From Pyrrhoderma lamaoense (lineage: Eukaryota; Basidiomycota; Agaricomycetes; Hymenochaetales; Hymenochaetaceae): DNA of 64,000 nt. Positions 11,520-23,138 of the stretch are shown here, piece by piece. The notes below the pieces were generated by a model. The model ran no database searches. It saw nothing but the letters and a program-made list of their open reading frames with translations, and had not been told where the DNA came from. The position numbers and the translations under genes were made by a program. Position 1 is the first letter of the stretch. Each line of letters begins with the position of its first letter. The stretch lies in contig NBAZ01000004.1 of assembly GCA_002794735.1 (NCBI GenBank), positions 124,001 to 188,000 on the forward strand, in the 5' to 3' direction.

Positions 11520-13450
11520 CTCTTCATGATCACTTGCCGCAATCGTACAGCAAATCACCCCCTTCGCGCGCGCGCACACACACATCCAACCCCCAAAGGA
11601 TTTGTTTGTCCTTGTGTACACGAACAAACAAACAAATGATACAACATTAATAATATCATCTTTGATATTAATAGAAAAACTAAACATAAAACGAGATATA
11701 GATATTACTCATTAGATATGTATGTCGGATCATAACAATTAAGTACATCCAGCGACTGGGTATATAATCGCTACTAAGGGATCGGGTAATTGACAACGAG
11801 TCTTCAAGTGAGACAATAACTTCTACGCACTAACATATATGTAGCAACGATTGCTCATTACATTCCGACCATCATCTCTAGATCGGAATGTATGGTACAC
11901 TAAGGATGGTCTTAATTAATCCAAACACTATCTCATTTCTACCACTGATCTAATAGCACATCTTAGACCCATATAATATCAGTACCCATATAGAGACGAA
12001 GGGGGTAACTCGCTATTCAAATCAATCTATGCCTTAAAGTTCTGTAGCTCCTGTTAGTTATTACATGTAACACATATCCCCGGGTATACCTCGTGCTAAT
12101 AAGTACTTTTCGTGGAATGTTACTCACGGTGATAGCAGACTTGTTTACATTTCCTTTTCCAGTGCTCCTGTTTCGAGGGCGAATGATAAAGTAGTCATTC
12201 CCACCAGAAAAAAATCCATACAGTTCGTGAGGGGCAGTCAGTGATCTCTACAGCTCAGCAATTGGATAACGCCTATATTGGTAAGTGGCGGTCGATATGG
12301 GGGATGAAGCATGAAGAGAGAGAGGGGGGCCAAGGGTCAACTAAATCGAAATGCAGCATGTCGGTGGTGACTTGATTTTTCCCCCGTAATAGTTCCGATA
12401 CAGGAACGATCTGTCCTACGAACCCTAATTCGGAATGGAGAATACTCCCTCAAGATTCCGGAATAAATCAACGGCTTAATTAGAGCAACGCGTTCTTTTT
12501 GAGTAGGTATCAGACTTATAAACGAGAGAGATGCACGCAGGACCTTGATAATTTCTCATCGCGATGCGAGGCCCAATCATTTCAGTAGATATATTTGATT
12601 ATTAAGGCACCTTATTATACACATTTCTTTGTATTAGTACAAGTTTCTTCAGTGTTTACTTCTGTCTATGCAAACAAAAGAGGATGTTAAGCAAAAGTGG
12701 TGGGGGCGACAGCCTTCAAAGTAAAAACAGTTAAAATAATTGACAATAGCAATGCTTATTTAAAACGGCGAAGAAAAAAAATAGTAAGAAGAGAAAGCCA
12801 GCCCAAAAAATGGAATGAAATCAAGATTGGAGATAAAATAAGAATTTAATAGCAAGCAAGAAGGGAAAACATAGAGAGGTACAAAAGAGAGGAAATGAAT
12901 GAGGAGAGATAGACTGCTCTAAACGATACATCACGATTCATACAGCTGCAATACAGTTAAATATTACCGTAACAAGTACAACGACTTGGCGAAGGGGAAA
13001 TTCGAGTGAATGGATTCATGACTCTTTGTATGCCAAGATCTCTGAGGATTCTCTACGCCCATTAATAAGAAAGAAAACAGCACAAGAGGAAAGGGACCGA
13101 GGGAGAGAGTTCACGAGTGATACGAATGGTCAGAAACTTAAAAAAAGAATGAGTGAGAGAGAATATCTTCCTAAGATTGACGAAACAGAGAGTGTAAAGA
13201 AGGGAAAAGGATATTAAAAAGAGATAATACTGTCAAGAAGATATGAGACTAAGAGATGAATGAAGACATTATCAGCACGCTGCCAAAGCACCGGAAGGAC
13301 TAACAACCAGGCACTGTTTGTCTTGAATATCAAGAAAAGATTTAAAGATAAACGAAAAAAGAGCACCTCTAGTAAAGAGTATTGCTACATCTGTGTTATA
13401 TGAGGCTTAAGCACAAACCCGAAAAGAGTTGGTAATATTCACATACAGAT
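11520..13450. other. region between genes C and B
   Basis: 1.9 kb that is downstream of gene C and upstream of gene B. It contains a CG/CA dinucleotide tract at about 11567-11586, a perfect 10-bp inverted repeat (11859-11892) and no supportable coding exon. It should hold the gene B promoter and the gene C 3' UTR. Confidence 0.5.
11859..11892. repeat. 10-bp perfect inverted repeat upstream of gene B
   Basis: Arms TACATTCCGA (11859-11868) and TCGGAATGTA (11883-11892) are exact reverse complements separated by 14 nt. The site sits about 340 bp upstream of the gene B start. It could be a dimer-binding operator or a chance hairpin. Confidence 0.6.
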
Positions 13451-16400
13451 TTATTTAACTTCTTCCTCAACTTCCATTCGACATTCGGAGATAGGGGAGG
13501 GTGCAGAGGATTTTATCTCTTCAGGGGGTGGTGGTGGCGGCGGGAACGTGTAAAGAGGAAACTTCGAAGGATACGCCGACTGGGTGGATCCACCATTTAA
13601 TGACTCCTTGCTTTCTTTCATACCAAGTCTTTGAACGGGCGAAGAGTGTAAGGATGTTGAAGCCGAGACATCCGTAGACGTCGTCGTAGCAACACGAGGA
13701 GAAACAGACTTTGATATCGAAAGACGTGGAGAGTGAACATTCATATTAGTCCCGGGTGGAGTCATAGTTAATGCATCTTCCATAGACGCGGCGTCACGCG
13801 ACCGACTATGTGCATGACGAGCACGAGCATAGGGATGCGAAACGAACCCATGACCATGCCCCGAGGATGAAGCCGAACCGGTACGCGAGTGAGAATATGA
13901 ATGAGTATGAGAACGAGAATATGAATGTGCGCGATCCCGATTTAAAATTGGACTAGTTGCCGTTGTATCAACACTTGAAGTTGATGCGAGGCGGTAGTGA
14001 GAAGGTAGTGAATGCGGCGTTTGGGACCGTAAACCGTTTTCCACTGAACTTGAGCTTCGTAAACCTACGTCCGTACGGCTGTAGTTCTCTTCTTCTCTTG
14101 TGTTCCAATGTCTAGGTCTCGAACGTCCTCCAGAGTCATCACCACTCTTCATCATCACACTATGACGGTTATCTATTTCACGATTATCATATTCAGAAGC
14201 AGAATCTGCCACGTCTCCGTATTCACTCTCATGGCCCGTCCGCGCGGCAGTTGAATCTCGCCGTTCACGTCGCTCCCATCTAATGTATTCCTCGTCACGC
14301 GCCTCGTTGTATACAGATGCTGAAGGGGTTCGGTCCCCAGTCATAGATAGTGATTGGCTTCTTCCATGACCCATGGGTAAAGGTAATGTCCGCTCACGTT
14401 CCGGAGAACTCAAGTGAGACATTCTTAGTGGAGGTAGCTCAACTCTCTCATTTTGTCGCGAAGCCCCGTAGATCGACCCAGCAAAAGCAGGCGCACTGTG
14501 TGTATGTGCATGTCCACGCCAGCTCCGAGATGGAAGAGAAGTAGCATGAGAAAGACCTGGCGAGAACGCTGGAGAAGGAGGCCCTGTCTCAGCTCCGGAC
14601 ATCGATCCATAGCGCTCACGATGAGGTGGGGGATGATGGTGGGTTGTCGGGTGAGTAGGGTAAGGGTGCGATTCTGACCTCGAGGAGTACATTGTACCCG
14701 CTTGCGGCCGATAATTAGGGTGTTGAGTGATTTGTCCTGGTCGAGTAATAGGGGTACTAGGGGCGTACCCCATAGTCGGTCCATGATGAGGTCCTGCCGT
14801 ACAATATTCGGGAGGTAACCGCTGTGCATGAGGAAGATAACCTGGTGGCCCCTGTACATACACTCGCTCGCGTTCCCTTAAGACCATTTCGTGTTCCCTT
14901 TCATAGTCTACCTCACGAGACATTCCCACGGGGGCACGGTAAGAACTCGGGGCCTGAGGTGAACGATGCAATGAAGGATGAGCACCATACATGCCTCTCT
15001 CACCGGGGTGCAACGGTCGGACTAGTGCAGCAGCCTGAGGTTGCACTTGTAATCGCATTCTCTCTGCTCGTTCGCGCTCTGTCATCGATGAACGCAGGCT
15101 AAGCACTCCAGGTACCGCCTGCGAACCGACAGATATAGCATTAGACACCGGAAGTCCAGCTGGGGAGGAATGATTCCGATAGTGTCTCCGCATGTTGCTA
15201 GACACATTGAACTGTCGACCACACCCTGGGTAGGGGCATTCAAATGCTGCATCCAAGTAATCAAATCCCAACGTATACAACAATAAAATTAGTATAAAAT
15301 TAGGGAAAATACGAATTACCGTAACAGTAAGACAGGAGTTATTCCATTGTTCATTTGAATTGTTTGTAAAAGACGTATTGCGTATGTGGTGTGCCGTCCC
15401 GAGTGATGCAAAAATCCCAGTAGCAAAGGAGAACGAAAGTCACAGGCCACAACCGGTGGCACAGCCGATGGGCAGTATATACCGTACCATCCACAGGTTC
15501 GACACATTGTAGCATCGGAGCGTTGAGCGGTCATTATGAAATAGGGAATTAGGGAATCACCGTAGGAATGCAACCATCAAGATATTTGGTTTAAAATAAG
15601 ATGGAAAGGGAGCAAATAAAAATTTAATAAATCGCATAATTGGTTTAAGTGCCAAATAATCGTTTGTGTCCCGAGAGCAAGCACACCCAAGACGATGAAC
15701 GAAATACGAGGATCGCCAAGACAAAGTTCGTGGCAACCAGAATAATACAATTGGGTCATAGATTGGGTCGATGAATAAGGGGCGAGAATAATCCCGATAA
15801 CGCATACGCGACGGAAGCAAAATAACATGCAACCGGTGCAGCCCGAAGAAGTTGTAAATACCGATATGTCCATTGTGGCAGTGGTTAGACAAGTCGATGA
15901 TTTGTTTTGCATACCGCGCGGAGTTAGGTACAATCGATCGAAAGGGGATAAAACCAGAAGAAAGCGATGAAAAAAAACATAGTTGAGGATGTGATGAGTT
16001 CTAGACCAACAGTGATAGCAAGTAAATTATTGACTTACGTTTCGCACCGGTATGCGTATTGAGATGAATCCTGAGACTGCTAGGTCGGTTGAACCGCTTT
16101 GTACAGTGTGGGCAGGTATGCCTTTTACCGTCATTCCCCCCGCTAGTAGCCTTAGCACCTGCCTGAGAGCCTTCAATATCATTATTAGTATTCCCTTCCC
16201 CGATTTCTCGCTTCTCGTCTGAACTACCGTCGCCAACCTTTCTCTCAGAACGATCAATGGCGTTGATACTATTAATGTTAGACCCAAGAGCTATTTTAGT
16301 GCTCGTTTCCCTCCCATTTTCATCTTTTGATATGGATACATCATGATGAGAGTCAACACTGGTTGGTGCAGTGTGGCCGACTGATGCTAGGTCGTCATCA

Positions 16401-18612
16401 AACGCAAGCTCATCTTCTTCGTCTTCGTCTGCATCCGCCGACTCTTCTCCAATACCATTAGAATCCGCTTCGTCAGCAGATACGTCAGCGTCTGAGATAG
16501 ATCTAGCCAATGAGCGACGGCGGTTAAACCCGGCCGATGTCATAGTGTTAGTTTGAGAAGTTGGTGGTTGTATGTCAACATCCATTGCGATCGGCTTTTC
16601 TGTCTCCTCCCCTTTTTTAGTAGCTAATACTGAGGCTTGAGGCAGTGATGCGGATAGTCCTAGTAGACCGGCCGCAGCAACAGCAGCATTGGTATTTGAA
16701 TTTGGTGTATTAGCTCCAGTAGTGTTACCCATGCCTGAAACCGTACTACTTCTAGTCCGACCCGGTTTCTCTAATCGGCTTCCGATAGAACCAGAAGTGC
16801 GAGACGCAAATGTATAATCAGATTTAGCAGAGGGGAATGCAAAGTTACGGTTAACTTCCTGTTCACCTCGGTTTTGTATGCGGGTTTCGCGAGAGGATGT
16901 ATGAGGTTGATGGATTCGTCGGAGATGAGAAGAAGGAGGAGGAGAAGAAGGGAGCGCGTAACGTATTTCTTGCATCGAATGTATTGCATGGTCCGGACCT
17001 GAATATAGCTGTGGCCCTTTATGTAACAATTGAACGGAAGGAAAACTAGGTGCAGTAATGCCCATGGTCCGAGGGTGGATAGCGTCACGGAGACGGAGTT
17101 GTTCCTCGAACTGGTGGTCTGTTACGTTAGGGAGGGGAGGGAGGAAAGAAAAGTTAGCAAAGTTATTGATGAGAATAAGGAAAATTTGTAAACGACGGTT
17201 AAAATGCGACGGAAGCGATCAGTAAATATATGAGAATTCATCTTTCTAAAGGGGACAGTAGGAGATTCTATGGTATGCCACTTTCTGCACAGTGAACAAC
17301 CGAAAAACTGGGGGTAGTCATCAACCACTTAAGCGGAACAAAATGTTTAGATGACGGAAGCAAAACAAATGGGCCTCCTTAAGGAGTAAGAAGCTCTAAT
17401 ACGGGGGTCGTGAAGTGTCCGGGCGCCACCACGTACGGAGAATTCCCACATCGTTTTATCCTTGCGAACTCATGGTCATTTATAAAGAGCTTCAGATGCT
17501 TATTTCAACGCCCCTTATCGTCGGAATAGAAAATTTTAAGAGAAAGAGGGTCAATTTAGAGAGAACTGTAGTGATAGGCGGTTCTTGACAGTTGACAGTA
17601 ACGATTAGGGATAAAAGCGGTAATGCTCCAAGCTTCAGCGGCGGATCAGGGATTCAGGGGGGGTGAAGTGCAATGCGAGCGACCAGATCTACACAGAGAG
17701 TATCCATCCAGGTAGTCACGCGGTATAAATGATCTACTCTTCCATAGTCATAACAAGAGATACCGGCTTTAAGTCTGCCTCGTGTTCTAACCACACCCAT
17801 CTATTCGTCATCGCCGTCATAGATATCGAATAGCAACGGGGTGATATAAGTAACAGGTTGCATATCGAGCCGATTGTAAGTTCACATATTCGACATTTAG
17901 ATTGACATTTGGGTTCAAGTCTTCACTAACACCCCCCAACATGGGAAAGGCCATATTTGACACTAGTTTAGGATCGAAGCGGAACCATGACTTGATATGT
18001 TTGATTCTGACTCGTCTCATTACGCGTAAGCTCTGAAGTATCCTATGCACCTGTGCTCGTCTTCACCCTGATCCGGAATAGCTGTGCATGGCGAGAGTGA
18101 AAGTAGTGTGCAAGTCTCCCTACTATCCCCAATGAAATTGAAAGGGGCCTAGACCCATTACGGAGTGTTTGAAAGGGAGAAAATAGTAACGTCTTATACA
18201 AGAAATCGAGGACAAATAGAGAGGAATGCAGAAAGTAATGCAATTCGTTCATTACGAAAAACTCACCGGGGAATAGATCCTTTATACCTGGGAGTACGGT
18301 CGTAGCAGACGGCGTATCCCGAGTCTTGGTACCGTCATCCGAGGTAGACTCGGTATTCATGCTACGAGACTCGTTTGAGATATTGGAGTGTTCCTGTTCA
18401 CGCCGGTCTGGAACTCCACCAGTACTGATCAGAGGGAAACGAGAACTGATAGCTTGCTGGGTAGATGATGCAGACCTGGCGACTATTGAAGGAGATGAAG
18501 AGCGCCGAGCGCCTGCGCCCGCTCGCACCGGTTGAGAAGCATTTTGAGAAGAAATTGAAGGAGAAGTTGAGTTTAAGATGGGAGAACGCATAGTAAGGGG
18601 AGCGGCCATCAT
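13451..18612 (-). CDS. C2H2 zinc-finger transcription factor (paralogue C)
   Basis: Probable nuclear regulator, 1073 aa. Exons (minus) 18612-18267, 17118-16039, 15246-13451 sum to 1074 codons with matching phases. Exon 1 encodes a Ser-rich N terminus ending in LPGIKDLFP, the same motif that ends exon 1 of paralogue A; exon 2 begins DHQFEEQ (EHFFENP in A). Exon 2 carries an acidic run (ADEDEEDELAFDDD) and finger 1 (CPHC...HLNTH); exon 3 opens with finger 2 (CPYPGC...HYRNH). The C-terminal 500 residues are Arg/Ser/His-rich and disordered, without the AT hooks seen in A and B. The introns are unusually long, 1148 and 792 nt. MMAAPL was chosen as the start; MAAPL one codon later is equally possible. 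Confidence 0.85.
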
Positions 18613-18780
18613 CGCCGGTGGATGGGCTTGGTGAAGCCCAAGAGGACAGAGTTGAGCAAAGAGGTGATATGAAAGCGATATATGATAGCCAGAGAGGATC
18701 GAACAGCGGTCGCGGTGGTGATGGGGGGCACCCGAGAAGCGCTGCGGTCGTGAGAGAAGGATAAAGGTAATTAGCAAGGT

Positions 18781-18963
18781 GAGATTTGAGATTCGAGATT
18801 CGAAAGTAAGCGGAGAGGGGAGAAGAAGAGAGAGGGCAGAAAGGAGGAAGACGCAAAAGTAGAAAAAAGAAAGAAAAGTGGAGAAAAAGACGAAGATGGG
18901 CGAGTCGGGGGATGAGGGAGGGGAGAGCAGGGATGGAGGAAGGAGGATGACCGATGCTTATAA
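18781..18963 (-). promoter_or_regulatory. candidate core promoter of C2H2 gene C
   Basis: On the minus strand a TTATAA (18958-18963) is followed by about 170 nt of nearly unbroken pyrimidine-rich sequence and then the gene C start at 18612. A TATA-like element followed by a CT block is a usual arrangement at fungal promoters. Inferred from sequence only. Confidence 0.4.
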
Positions 18964-20039
18964 GGGCAGTGGACGCAGGACTAGATGTACCTTAACAACG
19001 CTGTGACGGCATATAATAATAAACATTTTCGAAGGGAAGGGATCGACGGCCAAACTAGAAAATCGATCACTCTCAAATCACCTCCGTTTCCACAATCGGT
19101 AGCTGTTCTCACGCCACTCCCACTCTTTCTCCCTCCCCTGCTCTCCTGCTCTCCCCCCTCCCCAGCGCTGCGAGCAATCTCTCAATCCCGCGAGCCATCT
19201 CTCCGTATCACTCGCTCGCCCGAGCTCGACGTCTGCTTGCCAGTCTGCTTGCGACGTATCCACCATCATACTTCTCGCTAACACGTAGCCCGTTGTCCAT
19301 CTCCTAACTCTCTTCCATCTATCACACTATTCCCATCTATACGCCAAGGCAACTGGCGTATAGCCCATACATACTTATGTCTACCCAGCCTAACGCCCTG
19401 ATCTCAGACAAGCCTCAAACGCCAAACATCCAATAACATCTCCCCAAACTCCCTCCCACTCCCATATTTCATCCTCGCCTACCCCGTCTATCTAACGCGG
19501 CCGCATACCTTCTCATGTCATTTTTCTTTTCTTCTGCACCGATCCCATTTCCCTCCCCCCACCTCCCCTCACCCCGTTCTGTGGCCTTGATTGCCGGAGT
19601 TACAGTGTTGCGCAGCAGCTGGCCTAATTGCTTTTTAATTTCCTCACCCTCTTGCGCCAACTCCGGATCGCCGCCTTCGAAATGCCATCATCAGTTTGTG
19701 TGACAGCCGAAGAATACACACAATACATTTTTATATCTATTCACCATGCTCTTCTTTCTTTTTTTCCATATATTTCATATATTTTACATACCTATTTATC
19801 AACCCCATCAACAAGTACAACATTGTTACACATTGTTGCACCCCCCTCCCCTCGTCCCTTACCACACTTGTGTTTTCACGATTTTTATCTCTCATCTTTA
19901 TGAAATTAGATTGTCAAATAGCTTTTAGTGCCAAGTAGCTAAACATCCGTGCCTTAAGGATAACGCATGTCTCTCAAAAAAAGGACCCATTGACGCCATA
20001 AATCCATTCTTACTTGGACTAGTCTAGTATCCACTATGA

Positions 20040-20130
20040 CATACAGCCCACACACATACACAACCCACACACACTCTCTCGCACACACACATAGTGACAC
20101 ACATACACATACACACGCACACACTTTGAA
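20040..20130. repeat. CA-rich microsatellite
   Basis: Interrupted CA/ACAT dinucleotide repeats over about 90 nt; open frames here are compositional. Confidence 0.75.
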
Positions 20131-20540
20131 ACTTTTCACGATTCTGTGAATCATCTCATGGATTACGCAAGTATTTGATATGTTCCATCACGGTAACTAA
20201 GTTTCCCTCTTCCCCAAGCCACACTCGCACACACGATCAAGAGCCGCCAACAACAAGCCCTTTCCTTCCTATACACCTAACCATGTGGAATGATGATGAT
20301 CCAAAATACGTATAGAAACATCGTAACAACTTCTCCCTCATCTACTTTTATATATATCCCATCCACGTACCCCCCTCCCTTCCCTTCCCTCTCTCCCCCT
20401 CGACCCTCACAACCATCCCGCTCCCCGTTGTCTCGGTATCCCTGGTAATGGCATAATCGCCACTAGAACGGCACATTGCATTTAAAGTAAGTGTAAAGAA
20501 CGAAAAGAAGCCCTCAAAGAAACGCAAGAACGGGGCACAT

Positions 20541-20573
20541 GATACATACATACATACATACACACATACATAT
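20541..20573. repeat. ACAT tetranucleotide microsatellite
   Basis: About seven consecutive ACAT/CATA units followed by CACACATACATATG. Confidence 0.75.
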
Positions 20574-23138
20574 GTATTCTTAAAAACTCTCGCCCCTACC
20601 CCCTTCCTTTACACCCCCGACGATCTTTGGATCATCGCCTCCGAGTCGTGCAATTCATTTCCCAACTTCATTTCACTCTCACTTTCTCTCTTTCCTCCCG
20701 ATATTATTAATGATTCATTCGTTCTCCGTTTTTCCTTTTCTCTCCTTCTTCTTGTCTTGTCTTGTCTATGTCTTTCATTACTGTATATTATGCAATGCAC
20801 TATAATAAATAGCTAAAATTGTCTTTTAAGATAATGTTCATCCTACTAATCACCCCCATCATCTCCATTCTATATGACACAAAACTCTACATAAAGATAA
20901 TACATATTTATAATTCCAAGAAACGCATAAAAATCCGAGTCGAGGGTTGTGTGTCTGTGTCTGTAAGTATGTGGTTTATCAATAAATACTCCGAATCCCA
21001 TTTAAGGAAATTTCCCCGGAACGTGATTATTGACGTTTAGTAGTGACTAACGTCAACTTGAGGATCATCATTCATTAATATAGAGTGAGTGAGTGGGTAA
21101 GAGGGTAAGAGGGTAAGAGAGGTGAGCGAGGGGAAGTAAGGAAGGAGCCAAACTCCCGAATGGAACATAGAAAAACACTCGCCCTAGGCCCAGGCTTCGT
21201 CAAATCAAAATCGAAATCATTAAAAAAAAAGATAGAACTGGGCGATCCCCACAAATAACCATACGAAAAGAAGTACTTAGTCGGCGCCGATAATCAATCT
21301 GACTTTGCAGCCCCCCCCCACCCACCCGTGTGGTCCTAATTGTAATAATAGATGAGGTAGATGATAGATGAGTAGATGTATTTCAAAAGGAGTGGGTTTA
21401 ATAATAATAATTACAATACTATTTACTATTATTATAATTATTAGGGCATCAATAAAGGATCTGAACGATGAAACCGGCTCCGACATTCCTTTTTTTTCTG
21501 AGCTCTCATCACATACACACACACAACACACTGTTACTGTTACACAGTTAAGAAAAATAAATATAACATTGCGATTAGTAATCGCTCCCTCTTTTAATTT
21601 TCTTGCGAGGACTGATTAAGAACACTACAACCCCCCCCCCCTTCGCAACAATTAACATTCAACATTAGATAGATAGATACGTACGTAGAATCGATAGATC
21701 TGGTGGCTAAACAGATTCAATCCCCTCCTCCCAGCCCCAGCCCCAGCACGAGCGCCCTCCCTCCCTGCACACCCCCTACCATATTCGTTAAACAAGTCCG
21801 TGTTCCGTAAAATCCGATAAAGTAGATTTACATTCAACGAAGAAGATGAAGATGAAGAATTCCCCGGGTGGGTGGGGAGGAAAAGGAAGAAAGAAGAACC
21901 ATTCAGATATTGATCTAATATTGTGGCTCCAACTATGCTCCGAGAGATGATCAATAGTGATCAGTGATCAGTGTGGCTTACAGAAAAGAGAGGGTGGTGG
22001 TGGAACGGAGAGGTATCATGATCGGATTATCGACTGAACCCGGGGTGTTACGAGATTTGAGATTCGAGATATTTGAGATATACGAGATGTACGAGTCTCG
22101 ATACGACTGGTACTACAACTAAATTATTGTTAGTAAGTAGAAATAAATCACCTGCCTTCTCTATTCAAAGAGTTTCCACAACCACAACTACAATTACAAC
22201 TACAACTTAAAAAACCCAACAAAGCTTGTGCTTGTGCTTGAGCTCAAGCCTTTCTTGTTTCTTCATGAGAAGGAAGCCACTAGCTCACTTATGCCCAACC
22301 CCAGCCCCCAACCCCTATTAGTAGTAGTAGTAATAGTAGTCTAAGTATTACAAACAGCTGTGACGACACACACATAAACACGCACGCACGCGCACGAAAC
22401 CTCCTCTATTCCCATTCCCATTCCCTTTTCCCCCCTTTTGCACCGCTTTACAGCACCCGATGACCTCATCACCTTCTCTTTTCTCTCTCCCACTCTTTCT
22501 CACTCTCTGAGTCTCTCTCTCCATAAAATTCCTCCTCCCCCCCTTGAAGGACCAGAAGGTCTTTTTGCTTCCGGATCGACCGCAGATCACTCGATCGACC
22601 GCCCCTCCCCAACCGAGGGAGATAAACTCAAATTTAATGAAAAACTCCGATACTCGCTGATCATTAGGTGTCATATGTTTAGTACATTGTATTCTCAATT
22701 CATCTTAAGCTAGTTAAAACACAAGAACACTGTCTACTCGTGAAAGACAAAGAGCACCTACAACGAGGGAGAGTGGCATGTGGGCATGTGGGGGATAGGG
22801 AAAGGGAAAATGGATGGGGCTGTACATCGTATAACGTACACATAGACGTACATGTACATACAAGTGGCTTTTTAATTTCAACCTCTTTTTTTTGTTTCGT
22901 GGTCAAGTATGAAGGAAGAATGAAGATGAAAGATGAATTTCACAAGTACCAAATAACACCCTCCCCCAGGGGCTAATTTAGTACACGTGGTAGAGAAAAG
23001 TGATAAACAAGTTAAGGGGGGGGGAGGGAGGAGGGGAAAAATCTTGTAAGTAAATCCCCAAATCCCATGGGGCAACCTCGAATTCGAATCTTCCTACTTC
23101 CAAGTTCCACAAAAAGAAAAAAATCGAAATTGATACTT

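Larger units (their letters stand above)
18613..23138. other. 4.5-kb low-complexity region upstream of gene C
   Basis: No supportable gene. On the gene C strand the first 350 nt are CT-rich and include a TTATAA at 18958-18963, so the promoter of gene C probably lies here. Further out are long pyrimidine tracts (19080-19600), CA repeats (20040-20130), ACAT repeats (20541-20573), repeated GGGTAAGA (about 21094-21117), poly-C runs (21310 and 21630) and CAA repeats (22180-22210). Several 60-100 codon frames are artefacts of this biased composition. The last 100-200 nt may be the 3' UTR of the transporter. Confidence 0.6.

Noticed and set aside
20040..20573. Possible CRISPR-like or satellite array
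   Set aside because: The repeats are di- and tetranucleotide microsatellites without unique spacers, and the genome is fungal.
19078..22976. Many 60-120 codon frames on both strands in the low-complexity block
   Set aside because: They follow from CT/GA and CA repeats; overlapping frames on both strands and simple composition argue against coding.
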